This document shows, in pieces, positions 10,307-20,922 of a DNA stretch of 64,000 nt. The translations under genes and the position numbers were made by a program. The notes beneath the pieces are model-generated. The model made no database searches. It saw nothing but the letters and a program-made list of their open reading frames with translations, and was not told the DNA's origin. Position 1 is the stretch's first letter. Each line of letters begins with the position of its first letter. This DNA is from Plectosphaerella cucumerina. Lineage: Eukaryota > Ascomycota > Sordariomycetes > Glomerellales > Plectosphaerellaceae. The stretch is taken from positions 1,984,001-2,048,000 of the forward strand of contig JAGPXD010000005.1 in assembly GCA_020746995.1 (NCBI GenBank), in the 5' to 3' direction.

Positions 10307-11822
10307 ATGGCCGTCCATCACCTCCGCGTCCTCGCTGGCCTAGTCGTCAGCAGCTGGACCTTCGCCCTCCCCGCATCTGGTCTTCACCCCCTCAATCATC
10401 CTGACAATTCTTGCGTACTTGTCGACCTATCCGTCACACCTCTCGTCAGAGACGCGTTCCTTCGCTGTCCAGTGCCAGCGGGTGATGACGCTTCCCACAT
10501 CAACGCCTCCGCCATTTTCCCATGGACGCACCCAAAACACTGCATCGAGGCAAAGCATGGTCCAGATAATCGTTTCTGCGCCTTTACCGCGGCTACCAGC
10601 GGTCCCCACGGCCTCTCAATTGTAGCAGAGCCTCGGTACGCCGCGCATATGGCTGGCTTCGTCAGCGATGCCTACCAGCGCCGCATCCCCGATCCCCCTT
10701 ACAAGGTCGTCGAACTGCCCGGCAAAGGCCGCGGTGTGGTTGCCACCCGGGCCATCAAACGTAATGAAGCTATCCTTAGCGACTACGCAGTGCTCATTCT
10801 CGACTCGAGGGTTCTCGTCGCCTTGGACAAGGAGGACAGCGATGCGCTGCTGGGACTTGCGACTGATCGTCTGGCGCAGCCGGAGAGGGTGTACGACGGC
10901 GCCCGATCGCATCCTGAGCACGATATCGTTCTGGATGTCATTGCCACCAATGCATTCAGCCTTGACGTCGGGAATGAGACGTTTTACCGCCTGTTTCCTG
11001 AGATTGCGGTACGTTTGATTTACCTATGCTCGATGATTCGACTTGGTGTCTGCTCTGCCGCCACGCATGGACTGACGCAGCAAGCCGAGTAGCTCATGAA
11101 CCACGACTGCGCGCCCAAGTAACGTCGCTCTGCTCTCAAATCCTAGCCTCAACAGAAGGGTTTGGCTCTCGCAATGATGGCGACCTAACATCCAAGCAGC
11201 GCGCGTCCTCGGTTTTCCCCGCGAAACTTCGGGGCCCTGGTCACAGCCACCCGCGACATTGCCGCTGGCGAGGAGATCACCATCACCTGTACGGCCGTTT
11301 TCTCTTCGTCACTTCCCATTCCCCGTGATTGCGCTGACATTTCCAACTCGACCCTGTCCAGACCTTGCCGCCGGCCTTCCTTGGTACGAGCGCCGCCAGC
11401 GTATCCGACACTGGGGCTTCGAATGTACCTGCGCCAAATGCACCGCCCCCCGCGACGAGATCAGGGCATCTGATGACCGCATCAGAGCCCTACAGCAAGG
11501 CATGGAGGATATCAATACTATGGCCGATGAGAGGCACATTCTGAACGTCATACGGAACGCGCACCGACTGCTCCATCTGGCAGACAAGGAGGGTGTGGCC
11601 GAGGCTGGGATCAAGGTCTTGCAGGCGCTCAAGTGCGCATTCTTACGTAGGGGACTTTTGGAAAAGGCCATTGGATATGCGAAACAGGAGATGGATCTCA
11701 TGGTTGATATGGGGGAGCTTGATGAGCGAGACCAGAAGATGGTGACAGAGGCGGAGAGGCAGAGGCTGCGACTGAAGTACGAGCAGGCACGGGCTGCCAG
11801 AGCCGATGGCAATCCCTCGTGA
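10307..11822 (+). CDS. SET-domain protein with N-terminal signal peptide, 425 aa
   Basis: Four exons: 10307-11008, 11093-11118, 11200-11288, 11362-11822; introns of 84, 81 and 73 nt, all joins in frame. Residues 1-23 (LAGLVVSSWTFALPASG) look like a signal peptide. The SET domain begins near residue 120 (VVELPGKGRGVVATRAI). The 26-nt second exon carries the conserved NHDCAPN motif that contacts S-adenosylmethionine. Exon 3 gives the EEITI(T/S)Y end of SET, and exon 4 the post-SET zinc cysteines (ECTCAKC) and a helical C-terminus. SMYD/SET5-like group; the methylated target is unknown. A secretory signal on a lysine methyltransferase is unexpected, though such annotations occur in fungi. A start inside the open frame upstream is less likely. 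Confidence 0.85.
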
Positions 11823-12067
11823 AAGCTCTCGTCAAGCAGCCCTCAAGCAGAATTAAAGTCGTGAAGGCCTTTTTTGTGGATAGATGCTAGTAGTACATGT
11901 ACGCTGCAACACCAGAACTCCAGAATGAAATCATCAGTTGAATGGCCCCCTAACGATCACTGGCGACTCAGTCAGCCTCAGCATCTTTTCAGATTCGGCC
12001 TGCGGGAGAGCCGCTATGGGAATCATCAACTTACCTGCCCTTCTCTCCCCGCATGAGTGCCTCTGCT

Positions 12068-12307
12068 TCAGATTGCGCCCACGGCTTTGCAAATGCCGAT
12101 GATGAGGCCGGCGGTGACAGCAGCCACGATGAGAACCCAGATGAACTGGCCAAATCTATCCCAGAACTTCTCCCATTTGGGCGGGAGCCGGTAGGAGCTC
12201 GTCCTGTGGGCTTTCATGTGGCCTGCTTCGAGATCTGGGTTCGAGGTGTCCGAGCTGCCGTGGATGTGAGCTGGCCTGGGAGCGTTGGGTGCGTCGGGGG
12301 AAGCCAT
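12068..12307 (-). CDS. small tail-anchored membrane protein, 79 aa
   Basis: Single exon with ATG at 12307. A hydrophilic, Pro/His/Ser-rich N-terminal half is followed by WEKFWDRFGQ and one strongly hydrophobic segment (FIWVLIVAAVTAGLIIGIC) ending four residues before the stop. That is the layout of a C-tail-anchored protein of ER or mitochondrial outer membrane. No family recognised. The clear helix and intact frame argue for a real gene despite its size. Confidence 0.6.
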   Translation of the reverse strand: MASPDAPNAPRPAHIHGSSDTSNPDLEAGHMKAHRTSSYRLPPKWEKFWDRFGQFIWVLIVAAVTAGLIIGICKAVGAI

Positions 12308-13152
12308 GGCGCAGCAGTCGTTTGCGCTCTATGACTCTTGGTGTGAGCTTCGTGTTTGTTGAACGAGTAATTGTAGGGGTAGATTAGACCGTCAAATTCT
12401 GAAGCGAGCCTGAATTTTCTGCTGGCTCTCGATGTTCAGAATAAGCCAGGACGATGTTGGCTTTTTTGACCATCCTCGCCCATCTACAAACGGTCAAACA
12501 AGAGCCGGCCTCTAACTCGTGTCGCCCTGGCGGGATGACCTCAGCGACGTCTCGACCAACAGTTTGTCACACTTCGAAACGTCATGCCCAGCAGCCGAAC
12601 CAAAAGACAGGCACCATTGCCGTCCCTTGGTCAAAAACACCAAGAGACCCCAAGCACCTTGGCACCTGCGGGCAAAACGGCCCTTGGTGACCGGTGTGAG
12701 CGTGGCGTGCCAGTGCGCCTGGAAGCCCCTGGGCATGCTTGAAGACAATATGGTACCGGATGGTGCTTGCCTCTTGGCTGACGTTGCCATGCTTGGCAAG
12801 CCGCTGTTCATCGTGATGCCCAGCCGCCTTTTCTCCCGGCGGTCATCCGCCAGCCCGCCACCCACATGCCCGCGGGCGCTAACTTTTTCTCCGGCTCTAA
12901 AAGAGGATCTCCGGACTACACCAGTATGGAGATTGAAGTCTATTTCGACCGTCGCTTTCCGCCGAGAGGTTGCAGTAGGAATTTGGACTTGAACTTAGAC
13001 ATCAATCACCTCCAACGCTGATCTTGGGCGGCTGAAAGAGGCATGCCGCATCGCAGTCGGCAGGGATATAAGACATGCCGTTCCTACGATCATTTCCAGG
13101 TTAAGTTGGGCAGGTCATACGCAAAGCAAATCCATCGGCCGATGTGCCCAAG
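12308..13152. other. intergenic, divergent promoter region
   Basis: Nothing coding that I can support. GGATATAAGACATG near 13075 may be the TATA region of the downstream acyltransferase gene. Confidence 0.5.
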
Positions 13153-14418
13153 ATGTCCGCCCTCCTGACCAACCTGTCCTGGCGAGCAGCGACTCCCCAA
13201 CTTTGCTTTGCCGCGTCAACCAGCCTAACCACCATCGCCCTGCACTTCTCCCCACGCCTGCAGCGTCGCATCTTCCTCACGCCGGTGGTCATCCTCGCTT
13301 TCTTGGCCGTCCTTTCCATCGACGGTCATCGCACGGCCTGGGGCCCTTCGGGCCTCGACTCGGTCACCGGGCTTATCGCCTGCTTCTATACGCTCGCTGC
13401 GCCGCTCGTACTTGGCGTGCATCAGCATTCCGTCCTACGCGAGCTCCAAAACAGTGCAGTCGGCCCAAAGGAGAACCAGAAGCTGCCCTCGCCGGAATGT
13501 CACCCTGTCTTCACCCGGCCGACGCGCCAAACTCTTGCCGCCGCATGGCGCATCTGGAATAACCCCCGGGCGCTGCGCTTCAACAATACTATCCCTTTTC
13601 GGAACCCACTATCTCGCCTGCAGCGTGCGAGATTTGCATCTCGGCGCATGGGAAAGTTGCTCTTGATCCTGGTCCTCGACACTTTTCTGCTCCAACCTCT
13701 CTTCAACGCCATTGATGAGGGCAACCTCCTCCACCATTACGCCCCGAGCCAGGAGTCACTTTTCCGCCGGCTGGCGATTGGCGATCCAAGCTTATACGAC
13801 ACCCACGCTCTGACTCTCCGCACGAGTACCACCTTCTGGTGGATCTGGGGCAATTATGCCTCTTTGGAGGTAGGCCACGCCATCCTCTCCATCGTCGGCG
13901 TCGGCGTCCTCTGCCTCGATGAGCCCGAAGACTGGCCGCCGCTGTACGGGAGCCTGACAGAGGCCTATACCCTTCGGCGGTTCTGGGGCCGGTTCTGGCA
14001 CTCGTGCATGGCGCCCTCGGCGTGGGAATGGTCCTGCCGCGCGTGCGGCCTGCTCGGCCTGCGGGGCAAGTCGGCCAACCGAGATGCGCTGGCCGCGCTG
14101 GGTGTGTTTCTCGTCTCCGGCTGCGCGCATGGACTGGTTGCCTTGCGGAAGGGAGAAGGTGCACCAGGGAAAGACATCATGTTCTTCATGGCAAACTATG
14201 TGCTTGTCATATTTGAACGATTTGTCGGCGGATGTGCTGTGGCCATCCTCAGGGGCTCGAGAGCACGCTGCATGTTGGAGAGTGCAAAACTGATGCGACT
14301 TCTAAGAGTTTGCGGCTATACGTGGGTATTCTTCTGCTTGTTTTGGTTATCGCCGAAGTGGCTGTACCCCAAGTTCTACCTCTTGTCTGTACAATCTGAG
14401 TCTCTAGTAGCACCTTAG
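13153..14418 (+). CDS. membrane O-acyltransferase, wax-synthase-like domain, 421 aa
   Basis: Polytopic membrane enzyme expected to move an acyl (often acetyl) group to a hydroxyl of a lipid or secondary metabolite. Single exon. The first in-frame ATG is at 13153; a GTG at 13144 was not used. Several membrane helices are visible from residue 20 onward. The signature PPLYGSLTEAYTLRRFWGRFWH (residues about 255-277, shown here only in its core RRFWGRFWH) is typical of the wax-synthase-like family, and SGCAHGL further on supplies the catalytic histidine of the MBOAT fold. Related enzymes occur in terpenoid and trichothecene clusters, but no terpene synthase or PKS is in this window. Its stop lies 29 bp from the stop of the converging SEC11-like gene. 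Confidence 0.85.
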   Translation: MSALLTNLSWRAATPQLCFAASTSLTTIALHFSPRLQRRIFLTPVVILAFLAVLSIDGHRTAWGPSGLDSVTGLIACFYTLAAPLVLGVHQHSVLRELQNSAVGPKENQKLPSPECHPVFTRPTRQTLAAAWRIWNNPRALRFNNTIPFRNPLSRLQRARFASRRMGKLLLILVLDTFLLQPLFNAIDEGNLLHHYAPSQESLFRRLAIGDPSLYDTHALTLRTSTTFWWIWGNYASLEVGHAILSIVGVGVLCLDEPEDWPPLYGSLTEAYTLRRFWGRFWHSCMAPSAWEWSCRACGLLGLRGKSANRDALAALGVFLVSGCAHGLVALRKGEGAPGKDIMFFMANYVLVIFERFVGGCAVAILRGSRARCMLESAKLMRLLRVCGYTWVFFCLFWLSPKWLYPKFYLLSVQSESLVAP

Positions 14419-14447
14419 CGGTCTTTACTACGTTGCTCTCGTGGTTC

Positions 14448-15075
14448 TCAATGTTCGCTTCGGTGTGCTCGTATCCCGGCCGGCCTTGCCTTCCCCTTGC
14501 CCAACATGATCGATGCTAGCAGTCCCATAAGGATGATCTCTCTCAGCCATTGGACTTTTCCCACATGGATGGTGAAGAGCCCAACAAATGGTAAGTAGCC
14601 CCTGACAAGTCCAATGATCTGCCTCCTGTAGACGAATTTCTGGCCAGGGGGGTATAAGGAAACATCATCGACATCGTTGTTGTCCCCCTTCGTCCGGATG
14701 AGTTGATGCCCCTCCTCACTGCAGTCGAGACGAGCCAATACGTCAGCCAGGGTGTTTAGGCCCAGGATCGGTAGTCTCATGAGCAACATGAACCAAGTCG
14801 GGAACTCACCCATGGGCAATGGACAAAGCCCGATGAACCATCGGTAGGGGATCCGCCTCGAACCAAATGACGGGTATGTCACCGATTTGGATGAGCTCGG
14901 TCCGATTCCAGAGAAAGATGACGTCTCCTGGGTGAAAGGCCGGCACCATGCTCTCAGTCAAGACCACCATAGCCGGATAAGGTGTATTGACGGCAAGGCG
15001 AGCGAGGCACCAGGCCATGTAGAGAGCCGAGGCAACCTGGAAGCCTGGCAACGCGGACACGAGAGACCCGCGCAT
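14448..15075 (-). CDS. diverged SEC11-like signal peptidase catalytic subunit paralogue, 178 aa
   Basis: ER signal peptidase fold (S26B). Exons on the minus strand are 15075-14810 and 14718-14448; the 91-nt intron is GT-AG and keeps frame. Catalytic features present: Ser in TESMVPAFHPGD, where the canonical SEC11 motif is SGSMEPAF; FLWNRTEL; His in PMVHRAL; and the Asp-bearing RTKGDNNDVDD block. A C-terminal hydrophobic segment follows GYLPFVGLFTI. The ATG at 15075 gives a protein of SEC11 size; an earlier ATG at 15189 would add 38 residues of poor quality. Motif wording differs from the highly conserved housekeeping SEC11, so this is probably a second, specialised copy. Confidence 0.85.
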
Positions 15076-16608
15076 AGCTGAGGAACCCGTGTAGGCTGAT
15101 AGAAAGAAGATGAATCGCGATTCGTGAAGCCGGCGGCACAGGAAGCATGGAAGGAGGCCAGGTCGTTCGCGTAGAAAAAAAGATCCCATGTCTACAGTGT
15201 CGCTTACACGAGCCCGAGCGTGTCTCCGGCTTTCGGAAAACCACCTAGCTGTTGTCTGCGCGGTCCGTCACTGTCGCATGCAGATTCTCGGCGCTGACGG
15301 CTGAGCCTTGGGCTACCATCGCATCGAGCCCCTGGCGAGTCTCTGGCCACGGCTGGAAATTTGTGATGCCGCCAGGCGGGGTCACTGCCTCATGTTCTTG
15401 CATTCATGGCGCGTGGAAATCCTAAAGCAACCTCGAGCGACAGCCAAGGCTGGGCGACCCTCGTGGGCTTACCGAACGAAGCCATTTGCAGGTTCCTGTC
15501 TACCCACACCCCCTGAGCAACTCACTCCAAGACATACCTTCCGAATCTGTCCCAACCTCAGAGTTTGGAGTTTCCCGTCTCTGTCATTCGCATAGGCATT
15601 ATGTGGAACTCAAGGTCACAGGCACGGAGTCAAGACCGAGGGGTAGCAGCCAGAGTGGACTCGACTCGCCACTTACACCTCTCAAGCTTGGGTAGGAACA
15701 CATACCTACGCCCGGCTCACGTGGAATAAAGAGCAACCAAAGTTTTCCTTAGGCTTAATTGTGAAATCCTACAGTAGAACCGAAATGGGAAACGTGGACC
15801 GGATCGGCAGATCCGCCCACTTCTTCAATGAATCAGAAGTATGCAATTCTTGGTTGCTCGCCGTCAATAAATACTTTCCAAACCTTCTGGGATGCCATGC
15901 CCTTGGCAGATCCTTCGTTTCTAAGCCCAGAAACCGTGACTGCACCCAAACCGCCAGAGTGTTTTTCTCATGCAGCTTCGTTCCTCCATGTATGGGATCG
16001 TGTAGCGCTGGTAGTCTCATCAGCATCTGCACTTTTCCCTCGTGCTCTATGGATCTCAAAATCCTGGGGCATCTTTCAAGACGTGTCCTGCCTGGCGGCT
16101 GTAAGTTTAGTTCGGTTTGCGAGATAAGAGGGACATTGTCCAGGTCTCAAGAACTCCTCGAGAAAAGATGAAGATAAGGTAGTCAGAGCCAGACGACTAT
16201 CTGGGGGATGGTACATGCTGGCCGAGAGTTTTGTGCAGGATGAGGAATCTTGGCTACTTACATGTTCCCATACTCGCAGTCTGTCAGTAAGCGTGGACTG
16301 ATGGCTTGGAGAAAGACGATCGAGATCTTCTGGATAGAGTCTTGCCGCGTGTAGACTGCTACACATTGAGACCAAGCAGCTTTACCTGTCCATCAAGGCT
16401 CACCGGTCTCACCAGGAAGCGCATGGCGATGTAATCTTCTCGGGTATAAAGGGGGCCTTCATGTCCAACTTCTTGTTGATTCTCATCCTATTCTCATCCT
16501 CATCAAGCTCGGAATATCAAGACCTCTTCTCCAAATCTTCTTCTCGGACACCCTTCAGACTTCGCACACAACCACAAACTTCAAACTTCCCCAGCTACCT
16601 CTGTCAAG
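15076..16608. other. gene-poor stretch, 1.5 kb
   Basis: Several overlapping open frames (for example 15828-16127 +) have no start context, introns or recognisable family. I call nothing here except the TATA box of the next gene. Confidence 0.5.
16445..16450 (+). promoter_or_regulatory. TATA box of the glycine-zipper secreted protein gene
   Basis: TATAAA within GGGTATAAAGGGGG, 159 bp before the ATG, followed by a long CT-rich leader typical of strongly expressed fungal genes. Confidence 0.7.
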
Positions 16609-17199
16609 ATGCACTTCACCACCGCCGTTGCCGTGCCCATCATTGCCGCCCTCACTGCTATGCAGGGCACCAACGCTCCCATCGTTGGCAAGATCGCCGG
16701 AAAGACCGCCGCCGCAGTTGCTGGCGGCGTCGCCAAAGGCGCGGCCAAGCACAAGATCACCTCCGGCAGTGTCATGGCTGTCACCACCATCGGCACGTTC
16801 GGCTGTACGGTTGACTCCAACTGCGGCCGTAGGCCGGCGGCCCGCGACGAACCTTCGTTTGTCCAGGCCAAGCGCGCCGACATTCTTACCCCGCGCCAGG
16901 GCGACCGTCCCGAGCCTCCTGAGGGCATCAACCAGCACGACTGGGACAACTGCCTCGACCACTTCTCCGACGTTACCGTCGAGATCACCGGACCCACGGG
17001 TGACGAGCATGACGGCATCGAGGTCAGACCCATTCCGTCCATCTGCATGCCTCTGATCTCGTGGTTCATCGGCAATCCCACCGACCCCGACTCGGACATC
17101 ATCCCTGTCACCTGCGACGTTGACTGCGTCCGCTACGTCAACGCGAACGAGGAGGAGTTCAACTGGGTCAAGGAGGTCTTCGAGGCCCTTACTGCTTGA
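16609..17199 (+). CDS. small secreted protein with glycine-zipper segment, 196 aa
   Basis: Single exon with strong start context (TGTCAAGATGC). Signal peptide residues 1-23 (AVAVPIIAALTAMQGTNA). Residues 24-48 are Gly/Ala-rich with two GxxxG spacings (G27/G31, G40/G44) and regularly placed lysines, a pattern of membrane-inserting or self-assembling glycine zippers. The rest is acidic with six cysteines (GCTVDSNC, NC, IC, TCDVDC), probably disulphide-bonded. No domain recognised; candidate effector or membrane-active secreted protein. It stands alone in a gene-poor stretch. Confidence 0.8.
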   Translation: MHFTTAVAVPIIAALTAMQGTNAPIVGKIAGKTAAAVAGGVAKGAAKHKITSGSVMAVTTIGTFGCTVDSNCGRRPAARDEPSFVQAKRADILTPRQGDRPEPPEGINQHDWDNCLDHFSDVTVEITGPTGDEHDGIEVRPIPSICMPLISWFIGNPTDPDSDIIPVTCDVDCVRYVNANEEEFNWVKEVFEALTA

Positions 17200-19440
17200 A
17201 CGGCTTTCTTGAGCATGCTAATGAGTCCGGATTGGATCAAGTTCTGCGGCAATGATGGGTCGACAGCCAACAAGTGTTCGTAAAGACAAGACTATTGGTA
17301 CCACAGGCTTCATTCGTTACTCGGGAGATCTGTTGTGAAAGGCAACAGCTGCCATGAATACCACTCGAATTTGTCAATGTCATCAAATAACTTCTTCGGG
17401 GATTAAGTCTTGACGATTCGGTCATGAGCTTTCGGGTGCCAAAGTGCGACGTGATTTTAAGCCTCAACACTGAGTCAACGCTTAACCGATTCTTGACCGA
17501 CCATGAACAAGTAGACGAAAATCTACCCAAAAGACACTTCTGTTGGGTTGGATCAGCCCAATGTTCGTGGGAGCCAGAGGAGGCCGTCGCTAGTCATACC
17601 GAGGGGCACCTCGAAGAGTATTTTACGAGGTTAGGCGGCAGAGAATCCGTCCTGAGGACTGTGACTCCTGCATCTACCCCCAAGCGACGCGGTCAACTCC
17701 CAAAGCCTGCAACTACAAAGACTGGGGCCGCGAAACGTGTCTACTAAGGCAGCCGCAGCAAATCGGGCCGTGTACACGGTCCAAACGACGAAGACTGCGC
17801 CGCACAACACAGCAACGGACGCAAGCTTCCTCCGCACGTTCAACTTGGAGCAGCAGGCTTTGATATGTATGCGTGACCGGAGCCGTTGTAGGTGATGGAT
17901 TTTGAATGCGAATATCTATAATTTACACGAGCAAATGCATTCAGGGCAGGAATGAACCTCTCCCGTTGCGCAATGCGGTCGCGTTCCTCCTCGACTTCAC
18001 GAAGTCTCGGGAGATAACCAAGCGAAGTCCTGTCCAGCCTGACGACAAGCGATCCGCCCAGCCATCACAATCAGTTACGCACGACACGGGGAGGTAGACT
18101 CGTTTGCATTTGGTGCTTTTGTCTGATTTAAGGATGTTCGAGACCGTGTAGAGATTTCCCGTCCAGGCATCCAGGCTCTTCTCTGATCGCACCAAGAAAG
18201 CCAGGCGCTCTCATGCAATTGAAACGGGGGCAACGGAAAACATGTCGAGCCCGAAGACAAGAACCTTTTCCTGACCTGATCCGCCCGTTATGGGCGGCGT
18301 GCTCATGTTCTATAACCGCGAGCTTTTCCGCCATCGTGGCGCGAGCGTCTGGGAGGAATGTGGCCCATCGTTCATATCGCCCACCTTTTCAAAGCCCTCA
18401 AGCACGAGGGCTTCCTGAAGCATCAGTGCGAAGACTTGAATTCTCTTGTTCGCCACCGTCAGCGAGGATTTCATGTTCGTCGCCAAGGCGCCGACCAACG
18501 GACAGAGTGTTTCCAGAACCTGGCCACCAAGGTCCCAGGTCGGCATGCCTCCTGAGATTCTTTCCACACTCAACAGGGGTAGACATCCGACCACGTTCAA
18601 GAGATCGAGCAACGCCGTCAAAACCATGCGGTGCCTGTCCCCAGTGACGGACATGATCCTTCCCTCCTACATTACCTCCTGATGGCGGGTGGCGGGGTAT
18701 GCCTTAATGAACTCAACAAGACGCACGTCGGGTTCATGCAGTCCCACTATCATCAAGTCCATCCTCCTGGGCCACGGTGATCGACGGCGAGCCCTGCCAG
18801 GACCGTCCGATCCACATGACCACCGACGGCGTCTACGTCCTGTTGGGGGCCGGCGAGGGCCCCTTCGTGACCAGTACTGGCAGGCGATTCTGCACTCGAC
18901 GCCGAAATCCAACCTCATTGCCCCATAGAACCCTATCATGCACCTTGGTCACTCGCTTATCCCATTTCATCACCAATTTTCAGGGCCACCCTTTGACCCT
19001 GTTGTAAGCGCAACCACGATGCAGCTCGAAACTCACAGAGCAATCATTCAGGCGCCAATCACCCCGGTTTAGATTCAGTTCGCCCGCCGTAAGCTGACTG
19101 ACGGTGCGGGCTGTGTCCGCCGGCTGTGCAGCTTGCTTCCCACATATACGCGGAAAGCAACGGCCCCCATATGGCTGAACCGGGGTCTACACCACCAATC
19201 CCTCGTCGTCTTGACTGTCACTGGCCTCGGCGGGATTGCACTCGACAGTTCAAAGGATTCTCTTCGGCTGCTCGACCTCCTTTCGATTTAGTGTCCTTCC
19301 CTGTTTTTAGGACAGCGCATTTCTGCGAGTGCCTGTTCAGGGTATATATAAGTAGACGATCTCCGCTCTGGGGTGAGGAAGAAGCACTCATCATTAGCAA
19401 CATACACACCCATCCCATTACAAAAACCATTCCTCTCGAG
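17200..19440. other. gene-poor stretch, 2.2 kb, possible decayed coding sequence at 18.1-18.95 kb
   Basis: No intact gene. Between about 18130 and 18940 short stretches in changing frames on both strands look protein-like (minus: VLTALLDLLNVVG..., plus: GVYVLLGAGEGPFV) but are broken by stops and frame changes. I cannot assign a family. Confidence 0.4.
19343..19352 (+). promoter_or_regulatory. TATA box of the 127-aa secreted protein gene
   Basis: TATATATAAG, 98 bp before the ATG at 19441. Confidence 0.7.
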
Positions 19441-19824
19441 ATGCAGCTTACGTCGATACTTCCTCTTCTTCTCGTCTCGGGACGCGCGTTTGCCGCCCCA
19501 ATCTCGGCGGCAGTGCCCGAAGCGGTAGCAGACACTGAGATTACCACTGCCCATCTCGACGAACGCCAGCAATCCATCCATATCAACCTTCGCGACTTGC
19601 AGGTCTTCCTCGACCAGGTTAAGAGCGCACAGAAAGACATGCGGGTACCCTCGGTCAAACTGCTATTCGCGTACAGCGCACTCCCGCGTGACATAATCAA
19701 TGCTGGGGGCCCCGGATTCCAGAACGCCTTTTATCAGCTTACCGAACGCTACGCCCAGTACGACAAGGACTTCAATAATGTGGCCGCGCAGGTTCAGATA
19801 TTGATCTCAGGCCTGAGAGGATGA
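19441..19824 (+). CDS. small secreted cysteine-free protein, 127 aa
   Basis: Single exon; the ATG at 19441 gives a clear signal peptide (LTSILPLLLVSGRAFAAP). The mature protein has no cysteine, a short acidic propeptide-like start (PEAVADTEITTAHLDERQ) and two helical segments (LRDLQVFLDQVKSAQKD and LTERYAQYDKDFNNVAAQV), so a small helical bundle is likely. No family recognised. A longer in-frame reading from 19126 lacks a good start and is not used. Confidence 0.75.
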   Translation: MQLTSILPLLLVSGRAFAAPISAAVPEAVADTEITTAHLDERQQSIHINLRDLQVFLDQVKSAQKDMRVPSVKLLFAYSALPRDIINAGGPGFQNAFYQLTERYAQYDKDFNNVAAQVQILISGLRG

Positions 19825-20224
19825 AATATGTGTTCATCTCCCGAGCTATTGTCTAGCAGCAAGGACATACATTTACCTAGGTAAGTACCTTAAGGTAGTA
19901 GTGGGAGCAGGGTTTACACGTATGAAGAACAAGGCAATCACTAACACGAAACTAGGATTTGCGACTTGATGACGAAGATAACTTGCGGCAGTCTCTCTCA
20001 TTCAAAGGAGCTGTGTTACTAACGGTAGATAAGGTATCGAGGAGATTCTAATTGCCTGGCGTGTGGTGGACACTGAATATGCAAAAATCGAGAGGTATCG
20101 TGGAAGTCGGATTGTTAAAATGTCCGAGTTAGGCGGAGCAGGCTAGGTAGACTAAGGTAGAGACTACAGTGGCCCTGGTCACCCTGAGGTTGCCCGCTTA
20201 CCCAGGCGTCGCGCGACCGGGTGA

Positions 20225-20251
20225 CTACACTACCTAGGTACCTTAGTGTAG
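20225..20251. repeat. perfect inverted repeat, 8-bp arms
   Basis: CTACACTA, an 11-bp centre CCTAGGTACCT, then TAGTGTAG. Similar in wording to the palindrome at 9615-9639. Confidence 0.75.
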
Positions 20252-20806
20252 CGGGTGATTGTAAAGTGAAGCTATCACCCAGCTTACCCGCCAGGCATCC
20301 GTGGGGTGATGGCAGTTAGCATTTGACGCAAATCTGTGGTGATGGCAGACTGAGGCTATCGGAGCTGGGAAGCTTGGAAAGTCAAGCTGTATTGGAGGCG
20401 AGCCCACTGACATGAGGATACGAGTCAACGCTTGACCATTTGCGACTTTCTGGCGCAGACCGCCATGGGGAACCCTAGCTTTTGCTAGGCAACTGCGTCA
20501 GGGGTTGGTAGCTCAAGCCGGAGATGACCTGGACGGCGTGATGGAAACCCCGGCCAATGCCGGTTATAAGTGCTTCGCTGCCGAGCCGTGAGCATCTGCC
20601 GACTACAACTCTCGCATATCGCCAGGCTTGGACCATAGGTTGAGGAGAACGCACTGCCCCCAAGCTGGTCGCATCAAGGGTTCATCTGCCAAAAAATCTG
20701 GGGAACCATGGCCTCATCCAATCTAATTAACTTTTTCTCTGACATGAGCTCGGTTGCCATCAAGGTCTCGGCGTGTTCCGGTCTAGTTGGCTCGAGTAAA
20801 GAATGA

Positions 20807-20812
20807 TATAAA
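20807..20812 (+). promoter_or_regulatory. TATA box of the cysteine-rich secreted protein gene
   Basis: TATAAA in GATATAAAGAGGG, 111 bp before the ATG at 20923, followed by a C/A-rich leader. Confidence 0.7.
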
Positions 20813-20922
20813 GAGGGCAGTGAGAACCCGTTGCATTCCTGAGGTGATCTGGCTCAACATCATCACCTTCGCACCCCACATCCAGTCACAGCATCCTTGA
20901 ACTCCATCAGCAGCAACCAATC

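Larger units (their letters stand above)
19825..20922. other. intergenic with CCTAGGTA/TACCTTA repeats
   Basis: Holds the inverted repeat at 20225-20251, a related CCTAGGTAAGTACCTTAAGGTA patch at about 19877-19898, and the TATA box of the next gene. No gene seen. Confidence 0.6.

Noticed and set aside
19126..19440. N-terminal extension of the 127-aa secreted protein to 232 aa
   Set aside because: It would bury the signal peptide, and the TATA box at 19343 lies inside the supposed coding sequence.
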